Part shown: in pieces, positions 53,698 through 63,640 of the stretch
How positions within the stretch are numbered: the first letter of the stretch is position 1
Layout: every line of letters starts with the position of its first letter
NCBI GenBank assembly: GCA_030710605.1
Contig: CP092868.1
Coordinates: 24,847,104-24,911,103, forward strand
From: Cordylochernes scorpioides
Taxonomy: Eukaryota > Arthropoda > Arachnida > Pseudoscorpiones > Chernetidae
Length of the DNA stretch: 64,000 bases
Reading direction: 5' to 3'
Translations under genes and position numbers: made by a program
The notes under the pieces: generated by a model
What the model was told of the DNA's origin: nothing
Database searches by the model: none
The model's input: only the letters and a program-made list of their open reading frames with translations

Positions 53698-53905
53698 ATG
53701 TAGCATATAAAAGCAGAATGATCCAATACAGTATTAGAGCTCTGAGAAGCGGTCTGGTGGATTAAATTGGCGAAACCGCTGGGAGGGTTCACCACTGATG
53801 AGCCAAGCCCTCCCAATATATTTTTCATCGCAGTAAGGACAGTAGAAGTTCGTTTTATGTATAAAAGAAACATTCGCGCTTTTAAATCCTTTTGTTTTAT
53901 ATGTA
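53698..53905 (+). mobile_element. SINE-H copy f, perfect permuted hammerhead core
   Basis: Core at 53749-53806; predicted cleavage after C53754. It starts inside the element at GTAGCATATAAAAGCAGAAT and continues through TTCATCGCAGTAAGGACAG to ATTCGCGCTTTTAAATCC. Confidence 0.85.
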
Positions 53906-53957
53906 TAGATGGCGCGTTATTGCTTTGTGTTAATTTATTCCTAATGGCCTTGTCTTT

Positions 53958-54300
53958 ATAGTTTGCTGAAGAGCATTGCTCGAAGCAAATATTTAAATGT
54001 AATTCTACTGTCCTATAAGCATATGTCCATAGTTTACTTGAAAACCATTTCTAAGATTCCATCCTTCAGTGTAGCATATAAAAGCAGAATGATCCAATAC
54101 AGTATTAGAGCTCTGAGAAGCGGTCTGGTGGATTAAATTGGCGAAACCGCTGGGAGGGTTCACCACTGATGAGCCAAGCCCTCCCAATATATTTTTCATC
54201 GCAGTAAGGACAGTAGAAGTTCGTTTTATGTATAAAAGAAACATTCGCGCTTTTAAATCCTTTTGTTTTATATGTATAGATGGCGCGTTATTGCTTTGTG
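53958..54300 (+). mobile_element. SINE-H copy g, longest copy, perfect permuted hammerhead core
   Basis: About 343 bp: GTTTGCTGAAGAGCATTGC, TAATTCTACTGTCC, ATGTCCATAGTTTACTTG, TAGCATATAAAAGCAGAAT, core at 54120-54177, TTCATCGCAGTAAGGACAG, then TATAGATGGCGCGTTATTGC. Core: GCGGT-C-TGGTG (54120-54130), TTGGC-GAA-ACCGC (54138-54150), CACCA-CTGATGA-GCCAA (54161-54177). Copies f and g are in direct tandem 371 bp apart. No tRNA A/B boxes, no ORF. Confidence 0.88.
54120..54177 (+). ncRNA. Hammerhead-like ribozyme, strand-permuted (S1-S2-S3), candidate
   Basis: S1 is GCGGU, C17 (54125), UGGUG. S2 is UUGGC, GAA, ACCGC. S3 is CACCA, CUGAUGA, GCCAA. Stem I pairs UGGUG with CACCA, stem II GCCAA with UUGGC, stem III ACCGC with GCGGU; all are 5 of 5 Watson-Crick and sit exactly where the hammerhead core requires (A15.1-U16.1, G10.1-C11.1). 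Linkers are 7 nt (GATTAAA) and 10 nt (TGGGAGGGTT). In the canonical ribozyme the cyclic order is S1-S3-S2, so this is not a circular permutation; folding needs a pseudoknot or a dimer. GGGAGGG in the linker can also pair with CCCTCCC at 54179-54185. Cleavage activity is inferred, not shown. Confidence 0.6.
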
Positions 54301-54303
54301 TTA

Positions 54304-54662
54304 ATATATATATTTATATATATATAAATCAATGTTTGTTTGTTTGTTTGTATGTCCGGTATACAAATTCGCAGTAGTTCACTAATTCAAACCAAAATTT
54401 CCATACATAGGTACAAAAAATACGGGGAAGATGATAGGCTATTTTAAAAAATATATAAATCAATTATTAAAACTATATATTCAAATTATTCTACTTAGCT
54501 CACGAACAGCGCCCTCTATCAACGATTAAATTATGCTGATGCAAACAAATAGATAATGTTAATAACAAACAATTATAAAAAAAAAATCTTATCTAAATAT
54601 ATATCACTCGGGTAGATATGTACACGGGTCAATCCCGGGGCGAAGCCCGGGTCACCCGTCTA
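54304..54662 (-). mobile_element. RTE-like non-autonomous retroelement
   Basis: Reverse of 43867-44221: ATATATATAAATCAATG at the tail, GACCCGTGTAC / CCGGGGCGAAGCCCGGGTCA at the head, CTAG at the end. Confidence 0.6.
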
Positions 54663-54824
54663 GTGGATTATATACACTATGTACAATGAATATAGCGCCT
54701 CTGCCACCGCTGCAGAGTTTGGTGGAGAATCGCCAGTGGGTCTCCAGTGACACCACGTATTTGGTGATCTACGAAGAATACATTATTTAATATTTTCTAT
54801 ATAACAATAATATTTTATCCTGTA

Positions 54825-54885
54825 AAAGGGTGCTCGTTTCCGAAAGCTAGAGATTAAATATGTTTTTGATATTTTCCCCTAGAGA
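54825..54885 (+). repeat. Diverged single arm of a foldback B-like module
   Basis: CCTGTAAAAGGGTGCTCG, TTTCCGAAAGCTAGAGATTA; the stem is degraded. 54885-55385 holds nothing else recognised. Confidence 0.45.
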
Positions 54886-55384
54886 CCTGATATATTTGTA
54901 CTCAGTATTGAAACATGCGATTATTTTACTGATTTTTTTCTGATGACTTTTATAAATATCGTTTCAATTACGATCGCTACTGAAATCAAAATAAAGATAT
55001 AGCGGTATTTAATGACGTATTAATTTATTGACGTAATTATATCATCATATTTCACAATATTAATATTTCTAACCATTAAAAAAAAAAATGAAACAAGGTG
55101 TTTCTATTTTAATAATTAACTAGTGATATAAAGTTTCCTTACTATAGGGAAAATACCTAATTTGGTAGTCTCCATCACGTTTGAGAAATTACAGAAAATG
55201 TTTTAAATACTTAATCAAATATTCCACAAGAAGTTTCTTTTCTAATTTATTATCATTGGCATACTTATTTACATTATATTTATAAATATCTATTTTGAAA
55301 TATATATATACTTGGAAGAAAGGGCTGTGGAAGAGCTCTTTAAATCGAAAACTTTCCAATGCTAATAATTGATGCATCAGTCAT

Positions 55385-55552
55385 CTGCTTTTTTTTTTTT
55401 TGAAGGAGACAAGGCAATTTTTTGTTTACCCTTGGTTATCTCGTGTGTCTTCAATAATGATCACAGTGTATCAGATATCTTTCAGAGTTATTGTCTGAAT
55501 TCCGATATATATGCTAAAATATACAACTTCCTTAAGTTTTGTACATGAGTGT
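55385..55552 (+). mobile_element. Tc1-like MITE fragment
   Basis: GGTTATCTCGTGTGTCTTCA, GTTATTGTCTGAATTCCG, CTTCCTTAAGTTTTGTACAT, GAGTGTA. Confidence 0.7.
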
Positions 55553-55734
55553 AATTCTTTTAAGATGTTTAGTTTTCTTTTAAAAGGAAATTGTATCATT
55601 GAAGATTGATTTTAATGGTTATTGTTTAGATTTAAAGTTAGGCCGCGATTTAGTACATTATTAAACTGTTAAAATTACTTCGCATATCCCAGAACTGTTT
55701 ATCCAATTTTAATTTAAAATTGCATATGGTAAAA

Positions 55735-55858
55735 GTGCCTCAAGATAAGCAATTAGATAGTATTTTCAGTGATAGTATTATTCCTGCATGTACCCTACAT
55801 TTCTGAGCTTTGGAAAATAAGACTAAAAGGTCTTAATAAAGTTTTTTTGTTGTAGATA
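55735..55858 (+). mobile_element. Short retroelement 3' end, solo copy
   Basis: GTATTATTCCTGCATGTACC, hairpin AAGAC-taaaag-GTCTT, AATAAAG then T-rich TTGTTG. Confidence 0.65.
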
Positions 55859-55859
55859 A

Positions 55860-58070
55860 AGGCTGAAGGCATCTACAAGTTCTGACAGCTATCTACGCTT
55901 CTGCCACAATCCTTCAAACGATGTAGAATGGAGTGGGACGTTGCCAAGGAAACATTACGTTTTTGTTTGGTTTCAAGGTCAGCCGAGCATCCTCTAGCCT
56001 CATATTTTCTAAGCGTCTGTACCTCTTCTTTTTTAAAATTTTCTCTCGTCAGAAAATTTAATATGTTCATTTAATGATTATTTATTTTAATAAAAGATAA
56101 AATAAATTAAATGCTATTTTAAAATAATATTCAAAGTTTCATAAAACTTATATTAGTTTTTTTTTTTAACAAGGAAAATATTCATGAAGAGTAATCTAAG
56201 AAAAGCAGGTTGCATTCTAAACATCCCTTTTATAATATATTAAATGAAATAATAAATTTTTCATGTTATTTAATATATTTTGACAAAATCAATAAGAATT
56301 ATAAATAAAAAGAAACCTGGCCCTAGATTCCTTATTTATTTTTTCAAAGTGTAAAAGCATGGAAGAATCTTTATTTAATATATGTTGCACGAATAGTATA
56401 GAAAAGAGAATAATAATTTTAAAATATTTGGAAATTGATATGCTACAGAATATTATACATAATAGGATTCGTCTGAAATGCTATGATGTTCTAAGAAAAA
56501 AAAAACTAATATTTCTCACTTTTTTTTTGGTATTTTTAAAATTCAAGTATAATCAATTATAAATACAGTTATTAAAATAACATTTATTTTGTTGAATATT
56601 AAAGAAAAATATTTATATTTGTATAGTTGTATGTTATTATATTTAATTTTTTTAACGACATTTTAAATTTTATTAGTCACTTTTTAATCTTATAACAAAG
56701 AATTGTTTAGTTTAAAAACGATTTTAAAAAATATTTGGTAAATAATTATAAAAATTTGCTTAATATTATATAATAATAATAGTTCTAATTTTAATATTCT
56801 TCAGCAGCGAAATTTCTAAAAGTAGTTACACAATTATCAGCAAGGGCCATCTTTTGCGTCACTAGTTCGTCTGCGATATATATTTTTTGCCACTTCCTTT
56901 CTACTTCCTTTCGAATAATCTCTTACCTATTGACGAACTTCCTTACCAAACATCTCTTCATGCAAATTAATTTTTAGAAATTTTGTGAGATCACATATCC
57001 TTATGGAAAATTACATTCAAAGAAATGATTCATTCTTAAAATAATATTTGATGTCTTAACTTTTAATGCGATTTTTTAAAGATAAAATTTTGATGTCTAA
57101 TAACGATATTTTATGGAGGGTATAATATAATCATTATAAAGTTTATTATCAAATATTAAATTATTTAATTACAAAAATTTTGAATTTTAAAAACAGCTTT
57201 TCAAACTTTAATATCAACGTTTTAAAGCCACGTTCAATTTGAAATAACATTTTATAATTTATTATTAAAAATAACATTGTAAAATTAAATAAATTTTGAA
57301 GTTTATTAAAGACAATTTTTTACTTAAATTGAGATTTTATTTTATTGAAACCTTCCTAATTAGAATAACTTTTATCTATATTTCCCTAAAATGTTTATAC
57401 TTAACATAGGTTGATTTTGATTCGATATTTTATATAATGAAATAAACATTGTATGTTGTTCAAACGAGTTTTCTAAAAATAAATTAGACAGAAAAAAATA
57501 CTAAATATGAATGTATTGCAAAAAGAATTTTAATTTAAATCGAAAATATAATTACTCAAAATTAAAAATTATTGTTATATTTATTTTTATATGTATATTG
57601 TAATTTTTAAACTAGAAAATGTTATTTCATTTTAAATGTGGATTTTTAACTTTAAACCCTCAATATTAAACTTTGAAATTTTTGTTTACTTTGATATTAA
57701 ATCATATAAAATATTGGCTACTAAAATGTTTTAAAAATTTGATATATATATTATGCCATAAGATGTCATTAAGCGCCTAGAATATTGTTTTAAAAATGTA
57801 AAAACCTTTATATATATATAGAAAATTTTAAAATTTCCTTATTTTGAAATTAAAAATGCCTTCTTAATAAAATCAAAAGTTATATTTCAAAACTTGAGCA
57901 CATTTTTACACAAGCGTGCAAATGTTAACAAACAATGAAATGACTTTTTGAAAATTAGAGAAGGTTAATAAAGGAAATTTTCATATAGTATAAATAAAAT
58001 AAAGTGACAATTTTTTTACACAATTTAAATTGCTAAATTAAGTTTATCACGGATTATTTGAATATTTTCT
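55860..58070. other. Long AT-rich spacer, nothing recognised
   Basis: A GC-richer island at 55870-56040 carries a 65-codon minus frame (55873-56070) with no motif. The rest is AT-rich with homopolymers; the frame at 56359-56562 is compositional. Confidence 0.5.
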
Positions 58071-58074
58071 TCAG

Positions 58075-58140
58075 GGTAGTTGGCATTCTAAGCTCCAGAA
58101 ACCTGGGAGAGTTATCTATATATTTCTTTTTTATTAAATT
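58075..58140 (+). mobile_element. LINE 3' UTR fragment
   Basis: GGTAGTTGGCATTCTAAGCT, CCAGAAACCTGGGAGAG, matching the 3' UTR at 46705-46745. Confidence 0.55.
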
Positions 58141-58245
58141 CTAATAATATTCGCAAATTTCAATTTATTTCAAAAGAAAAAAACACTATAAAGTGATAGA
58201 AAAAATTCTAATCAGAAGATTGTTATATTATTTTAATAACAACTT

Positions 58246-58452
58246 TCAAAATATTTGACCTTGATCAGCACTACAAGGTACATCAATATAGTAATACAAT
58301 TGAAGGTAAAAAGACAAAAAAAGCTTGGCAAGAAGCACTTTCGCTTGTGTGAAGTTTTGAACTTGACCCCAGTTATAGCCTTGAGCTAATGCCAAGAAAG
58401 TACCGGTTGATAGAGCCACACTGTTGATGAAAGGACGTTTTATTGTGCTCAT
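58246..58452 (-). CDS. Unrecognised 68-aa ORF, doubtful
   Basis: ATG at 58452 to a stop at 58246. The region is slightly GC-richer than its flanks. Product has a VALSTGTFLALAQGYNW stretch and an LLAKLFLSFYLQLYYY hydrophobic segment that might be membrane-spanning. No family recognised; it may be a remnant or chance. Confidence 0.15.
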   Translation of the reverse strand: MSTIKRPFINSVALSTGTFLALAQGYNWGQVQNFTQAKVLLAKLFLSFYLQLYYYIDVPCSADQGQIF

Positions 58453-58589
58453 AGAACGGTTGAAGGGACATTTTGTAACATTTTTCTTTAAAGTTTGTAT
58501 AAATGTATAATTTCAAAAAAACACTTTATATATATGAATTCCTATAAATAAATAAATTTATTAAATGAATATTTATCAAATATAATTAT

Positions 58590-58660
58590 TATATAACAAC
58601 AACAAAAAGCTTTATTAAAAAACTTTTAGTTTTATTCTCCAAGCACAAAAATGTATGATA
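58590..58660 (-). mobile_element. Short retroelement 3' end fragment
   Basis: AACAACAACAAAAAGCTTTA, then a weak stem and TTCTCCAAGCACA. Confidence 0.5.
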
Positions 58661-58734
58661 CAGGAATGAAATGATTATTATTTGGATATTACAATAAAAT
58701 GGATCATTAGTATAAGTGGCTCGTTATTGCTTTA

Positions 58735-58850
58735 TATTAAAAGGTCACTATGTATCAAATAACTTCCAGAGTTATTGTCTGAATCCTGATATACAGGATA
58801 TACTAAATCCTGTACATGCTAAAAGGTATAATTTCCTTAAGTTTTGTATT
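58735..58850 (+). mobile_element. Tc1-like MITE fragment
   Basis: TAAAAGGTCACTATGTATCA, GTTATTGTCTGAATCCTG, TAATTTCCTTAAGTTTTG. 58892-58960 repeats the AGAAAGTTAGGAAAGGC scrap. Confidence 0.6.
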
Positions 58851-59108
58851 TTATTGAGATATAAATATTTAAAAAAAATAATTGATACTAGTGCTACGTA
58901 GAAAGTTAGGAAAGGCAAATTTCAGAATGACACGGCAATTTATTTAATGCAAAAAAATAATAATAATAATAAATTTGTTTAAATACCAGAGAGGCAATAA
59001 GTGAAGTTTTCTGTGTGAAGTAAACATATACATATCTTGATTAACAATCTGTTTATAAGATAATAAATAACATGTTATAAATAGCTCATTTCCTATGGAA
59101 TTTGTGAC

Positions 59109-59680
59109 CTACAGCTTGGAAATTTTATTTCTAATGACATAGATCGGACTTGTTTCTGCAAAGGATTGCCCTAGAGCAAGGGTCGGTAACCTGCGGTTCG
59201 CGAGCCACATGCGGCTCTTTTTTTTTTTTTGCTTATCCCTAGTACACGTGGTACATGCCATGATATTCATGGTGGGTAGAAGTAGACGACTGCTTATGCG
59301 GCTCTTTGTATAGTTCCATACGTAAATATTATTTATGCGAGTACTATTTATTGTTGGCAAGGAAAAAAATCGTGGCTCCTTAAAAACTTTGAAATTTTTT
59401 CCGCCTCTTCCGACTCAAAAGTTTGCAGACCCCTGCCCTAGAGTCTTGAAAGTTTGTCCCTAGTAGATTTTTCTTGCGGCCGTAAAGAGTGGCTTTGTCG
59501 TGGTATCTTCTATAGGGACATCATCATCTTGGAAGACGTCTTTAAAACGGCGGTGGAATCCTGGAGTCAGCCGCAGAAAATGTTTTTCACAGCACCCCCA
59601 TGACCTCAAAGTCTGCTCGGCGATTTTGAGTTTTTATTTCCTGATTTCCCCAGCATTTCCTTCAAATTTTCACATAGAAA
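59109..59680 (-). pseudogene. Decayed coding stretch split by a hAT MITE
   Basis: On minus, 59680 to 59460 gives EGNAGEIRK, stop, KLKIAEQTLRSWGCC, EKHFLRLTPGFHRRF, DDDVPIEDTTTKPLF, TAARKIY, stop. If the MITE at 59177-59435 and one duplicated 8-mer are left out, the same frame goes on as GQTFKTLGQSFAETSP, IYVIRNKISKL, stop. The mixed residue make-up is far more protein-like than nearby frames. I do not recognise the family; it may be an old transposase or processed pseudogene. Confidence 0.4.
59177..59435. mobile_element. hAT-type MITE with perfect 8-bp TSD
   Basis: Begins CAAGGGTCGGTAACCTGCGG, ends AAAAGTTTGCAGACCCCTG, flanked by CCCTAGAG at 59169-59176 and 59436-59443. Same family as 28255-28461, with a T-run and about 60 bp extra in the middle. 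Confidence 0.92.
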
Positions 59681-59694
59681 ATAAGGAGAGAAAA

Positions 59695-59815
59695 ATTACA
59701 ACAACAAAAACCTTTATTAAGACCTTTCAGTCTTATACAGATTCTCCGAGCAGAAATATAGGGTACATGCAGGAATAACAGTAATAGTATCAGTCATAAA
59801 CAATGTTATTATTAT
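59695..59815 (-). mobile_element. Short retroelement 3' end, solo copy
   Basis: ACAACAACAAAAACCTTTAT, stem AAGAC-ctttca-GTCTT, TACAGATTCTCCGAGCAGAA, GGAATAACAGTAATAGTATC. Confidence 0.7.
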
Positions 59816-59819
59816 TATT

Positions 59820-60375
59820 AAAAATAGAGCTAATCGCATTTAATGGTAACATGAAATTTACATACAGAAAAAAATAATTAAAACAATCAAGCTATTAAAT
59901 ATAAATTAGTCTGGGTAAATCCAAGGGGAAAAGAATAAGTTAAGAAAAACATAAGAAAGCAATATTAATTTAAGTAAAAAAAGATTTTTTTTCAGTAAAA
60001 TTAAATTTGTATAAATTTTTAAAAAGATGTGTTTTCCAAAGAAAACATTATATTTTCATCTCAGCTCTAGGTTGCTAGATGGAAGTAGGGAAAACTATCG
60101 TCTGCACTCAACTCCAGATTGTGTATCAGACGACAGATAGTCCTGGATCGCACCATCATCTGCTGCTGATATCGTCTACGACAGGGGATGACTGACGCCT
60201 TCAAAGAAGCCTAACTAGACACAAATATGCAAATAAGATAAGAATATCACAATAGTGATAAAGTCGTTTTCTCCTCATATAGTTTTACGTTGTAGAGAGA
60301 GTCTGAAATTTATAGAAATAAATATCAACCTGACACACTTTCCATAGCTTTACATAAACATTATATCTGTCTCAG
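59820..60375. other. Spacer, unassigned GC-richer part at 60060-60235
   Basis: 60060-60235 has mixed sequence (GTAGGGAAAACTATCGTCTG, GATGACTGACGCC) with no repeat partner in the window and no motif-bearing frame. Confidence 0.35.
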
Positions 60376-60379
60376 ATAT

Positions 60380-60815
60380 ATACACTCATGGACAACAATT
60401 AAGGAAGTTGTACCTTTTAGCATGTATATTGGGATTCAGACAATAACTCTGAAAGATATTACAGTGACTTTTATTGAAGACTTACGAGATAACCAAGTGT
60501 GAACAAAACTTAAGGAAGTTGTACCTTTTACCATGTATATCGGGATTCAGACAATAACTCTGAAATACATTACAGTGACCTTTATTGAAGACACACGAGA
60601 TAACCAAGTGTGAACAAAACTTAAAGAAGTTGTACCTTTTATCATGTATATCAGTATTCAGACAATAACTCTGAAAGATATTACAGTGGCCTATATTGAA
60701 GACACACGAAATAATAAAGTGTGATCAAAATTGCCTCTGTTGACTTTAAAAAACAGACTACCGGCGACTAAAAGACTAAGGCTAAGTTTTGTCTATGTTT
60801 GTATTTCTTCTTAGT
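60380..60815. mobile_element. Tc1-like MITE, complete, three to four internal units
   Basis: TA-CACTCATGGACAACAATTAAGG at left; right end CTAAGTTTTGTCTATGTTTGTA. Internal units with GACAATAACTCTGAAAG and CGAGATAACCAAGTGTGAAC. Confidence 0.8.
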
Positions 60816-60889
60816 AATCAAGAAATGTGTGCTAAATACTTTCGCGTTTGGACTTGTTGGTTCTTATCGTTGTTGCACATTGTGGGTAG

Positions 60890-62490
60890 AGGGTTGTGAC
60901 TACTTGTAATGTAAGTTGACCCACATGTGTAGACATGTCTACACCATGTCTAGTACCAGACCCTGATATTCATGGTGGGTAGAGGGTCGTGACTGCTTGT
61001 AATGTAAAGTATTCCACATGTCTACACATGCAGTACTAGGCACGAATGTTGAGTAGAGGGCTGTGACTGCTTGTAATGTAAGTTGACCACAAGTGTAGAC
61101 ATGTCTACACATGTAGTATCTGGCTCTGATATTCATGGTGGGTAGAGGGTTGAGACTGCTTGTAATGTAAAGGACTCTACATGTCTACACATGTAGTACC
61201 AGACCCTGATATTCATGCTGGGTAGAGGGTTGAGACTGCTTGTAATGTAAAGTATTCCACATGTCTACACATGTAGTACCAAACCCTGATAACCATGGTG
61301 GGTAGAGGGTTGTGGCTGCTTGTAATGTAAAGTATTCCACATGTCTACACATGTAGTACCAGACCCTGATATACATGCTGGGTAGAGGGTTGTGGCTGCT
61401 TGTAATGTAAAGTATTCCACATGTCTACACATGTAGTACCAAACCCTGATAACCATGGTGGGTAGAGGGTTGAGACTGCTTGTAATGTAAAGTATTCCAC
61501 ATGTCTACACATGTAGTACCAAACCCTGATAACCATGGTGGGTAGAGGGTTGAGACTGCTTGTAATGTAAAGTATTCCACATGTCTACACATGTAGTACC
61601 AGACCCTGATAACCATGGTGGGTAGAGGGTTGTGGCTGCTTGTAATGTAAAGGACTCTACATGTCTACACATGTAGTACCAGACCTGATATTCATGGTGG
61701 GTAGAGGGTTGTGGCTGCTTGTAATGTAAAGGACTCTACATGTCTACACATGTAGTACCAGACCCTGATATTCATGGTGGGTAGAGGGTTGAGACTGCTT
61801 GTAATGTAAAGGACTCTACATGTCTACACATGTAGTACCAGACCCTGATATACATGCTGGGTAGAGGGTTGTGGCTGCTTGTAATGTAAAGTATTCCACA
61901 TGTCTACACATGTAGTACCAAACCCTGATAACCATGGTGGGTAGAGGGTTGAGACTGCTTGTAATGTAAAGTATTCCACATGTCTACACATGTAGTACCA
62001 GACCCTGATAACCATGGTGGGTAGAGGGTTGTGGCTGCTTGTAATGTAAAGGACTCTACATGTCTACACATGTAGTACCAGACCCTGATATTCATGGTGG
62101 GTAGAGGGTTGTGGCTGCTTGTAATGTAAAGGACTCTACATGTCTACACATGTAGTACCAAACCCTGATAACCATGGTGGGTAGAGGGTTGAGACTGCTT
62201 GTAATGTAAAGTATTCCACATGTCTACACATGTAGTACCAAACCCTGATAACCATGGTGGGTAGAGGGTTGAGACTGCTTGTAATGTAAAGTATTCCACA
62301 TGTCTACACATGTAGTACCAGACCCTGATATTCATGGTGGGTAGAGGGTTGTGGCTGCTTGTAATGTAAAGGACTCTACATGTCTACACATGTAGTACCA
62401 GACCCTGATATTCATGTTGAGTAAAGGGCTGTGACTGCTTGTACTGTAAGCACACCACATGTCTACACATGTAGTACCAGGCCATGGAAT
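60890..62490. repeat. Satellite, 80-bp unit, about 20 copies
   Basis: Unit: ACATGTCTACACATGTAGTA, CCAGACCCTGATATTCATGG, TGGGTAGAGGGTTGTGGCTG, CTTGTAATGTAAAGTATTCC. Variants AAAGGACTCT/AAAGTATTCC and ATATTCATGG/ATAACCATGG/ATACATGCTG recur in blocks. The edge units are most diverged. The ACATGT-n4-ACATGT dyad is kept throughout. The minus-strand 63-codon frames are artefacts. Confidence 0.95.
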
Positions 62491-63180
62491 ATTGCGACAT
62501 CTTGTAGTGCAAGAATGCTACTTGATTACACACTGACTGTAGCACCAGGAAATAATAAGTAGCAACCATAATGTTATAATTACGGCATTTACCTTCATCT
62601 AAAAATACGAACTATAACTATTTTACCTTCTTCTACCCAATCATCTACGAATAGTTAGTCTAGGGTTGTTACATTGGTTGACTATTTCTGCTGAGTTTGA
62701 ATTCCTATAAGAACTAGTCTAAAGAGAGGAAAAATTCTCCCGAAAGTCAATAATGGAATATTTGATTTTCAAAATGAAATCCTCTCTTACCATAGAGTAA
62801 TTCTCAACCAATATATCACATTCTGAATATTAAGAAGAGGTATGGTTATCGGATTTTTCTATGATCTAGAATTTATTTTTGACCAAGATGCTTCTTTCTA
62901 TCATGATCCTCGAGTCTTCTAGGATGATTAGAGCTTGTTCGTTGTTTGGTTGATTTGTTCTTCAATTATCTTCAATAATATCTTCAGTTGAAAGCTGCAA
63001 TTGATAGCATTCTGCGGCCATTTGTGATTTTTTCAAAAGGTCATGTTAGTTAACTGAGGTTTGGTGAATATCTCTTTGGTTAAGTCTATGCATCTGACAT
63101 TTGTTCAGTTAGCATAGGTCTCCTGTTCTTATTTCTTCAGCGTCTTTTCATCTGAGAACTTTATCATTTATAAAACTATC
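62490..63180. other. Unique sequence, nothing recognised
   Basis: AGAGGAAAAATTCTCCCGAAAG near 62715-62745 resembles the foldback hairpin-GAAAG module but has no partner. No ORF. Confidence 0.4.
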
Positions 63181-63184
63181 GATG

Positions 63185-63640
63185 TGTAGACCCTCTATAA
63201 GTGTGTCGGTGTAAACCCACTATAAGCTTATCGGTAAAGATGTGTAGAGGTGTAGACACTCTATAAGATGTGTAGACCCTCTATAAGATGTGTGTACCCT
63301 TTATAAGCTTGTCGGTGTAGAACCTCTATAAATGTGTCGGTGTAGACCCTCTATAAGCCTATCGGTGAAGATGTGTAGAGGTGTAGACACTCTATAAGAT
63401 GTGTAGACCCTCTATAAGATATGTGTACCCTCTATAAGCTTGTCGGTGTAGAACCTCTATAAATGTGTCGGTGTAGACCCTCTATAAGTGTGTTGGTGTA
63501 GACTCACTATAAGCTTATCGGTGAATATGTGTAGAGGTGTAGACCCTCTATAAGATGTGTAGACCCTCTATAAGCTTGTCGGTGTAGAACCTCTATAAAT
63601 GTGTCGGTGTAGACCCTCTATAAGTGTGTCGGTTCTTTAC
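63185..63640. repeat. Tandem repeat, about 22-24-bp unit with higher-order repeat of about 130 bp
   Basis: Core GTGTAGACCCTCTATAAG, with tails ATGT, TGTGTCGGT or CTTGTCGGT. A block starting CTTATCGGTGAAGATGTGTA recurs about every 140-150 bp. Confidence 0.9.

Noticed and set aside
60920-60940. p53-type response element AGACATGTCT
   Set aside because: The half site is present in only a few edge units of the 80-bp satellite; most units break the purine/pyrimidine pattern.
60939-62569. Series of 61-65-codon minus ORFs with MCRHVEYFTLQA repeats
   Set aside because: They step by exactly 80 bp with the satellite unit and have no independent support.
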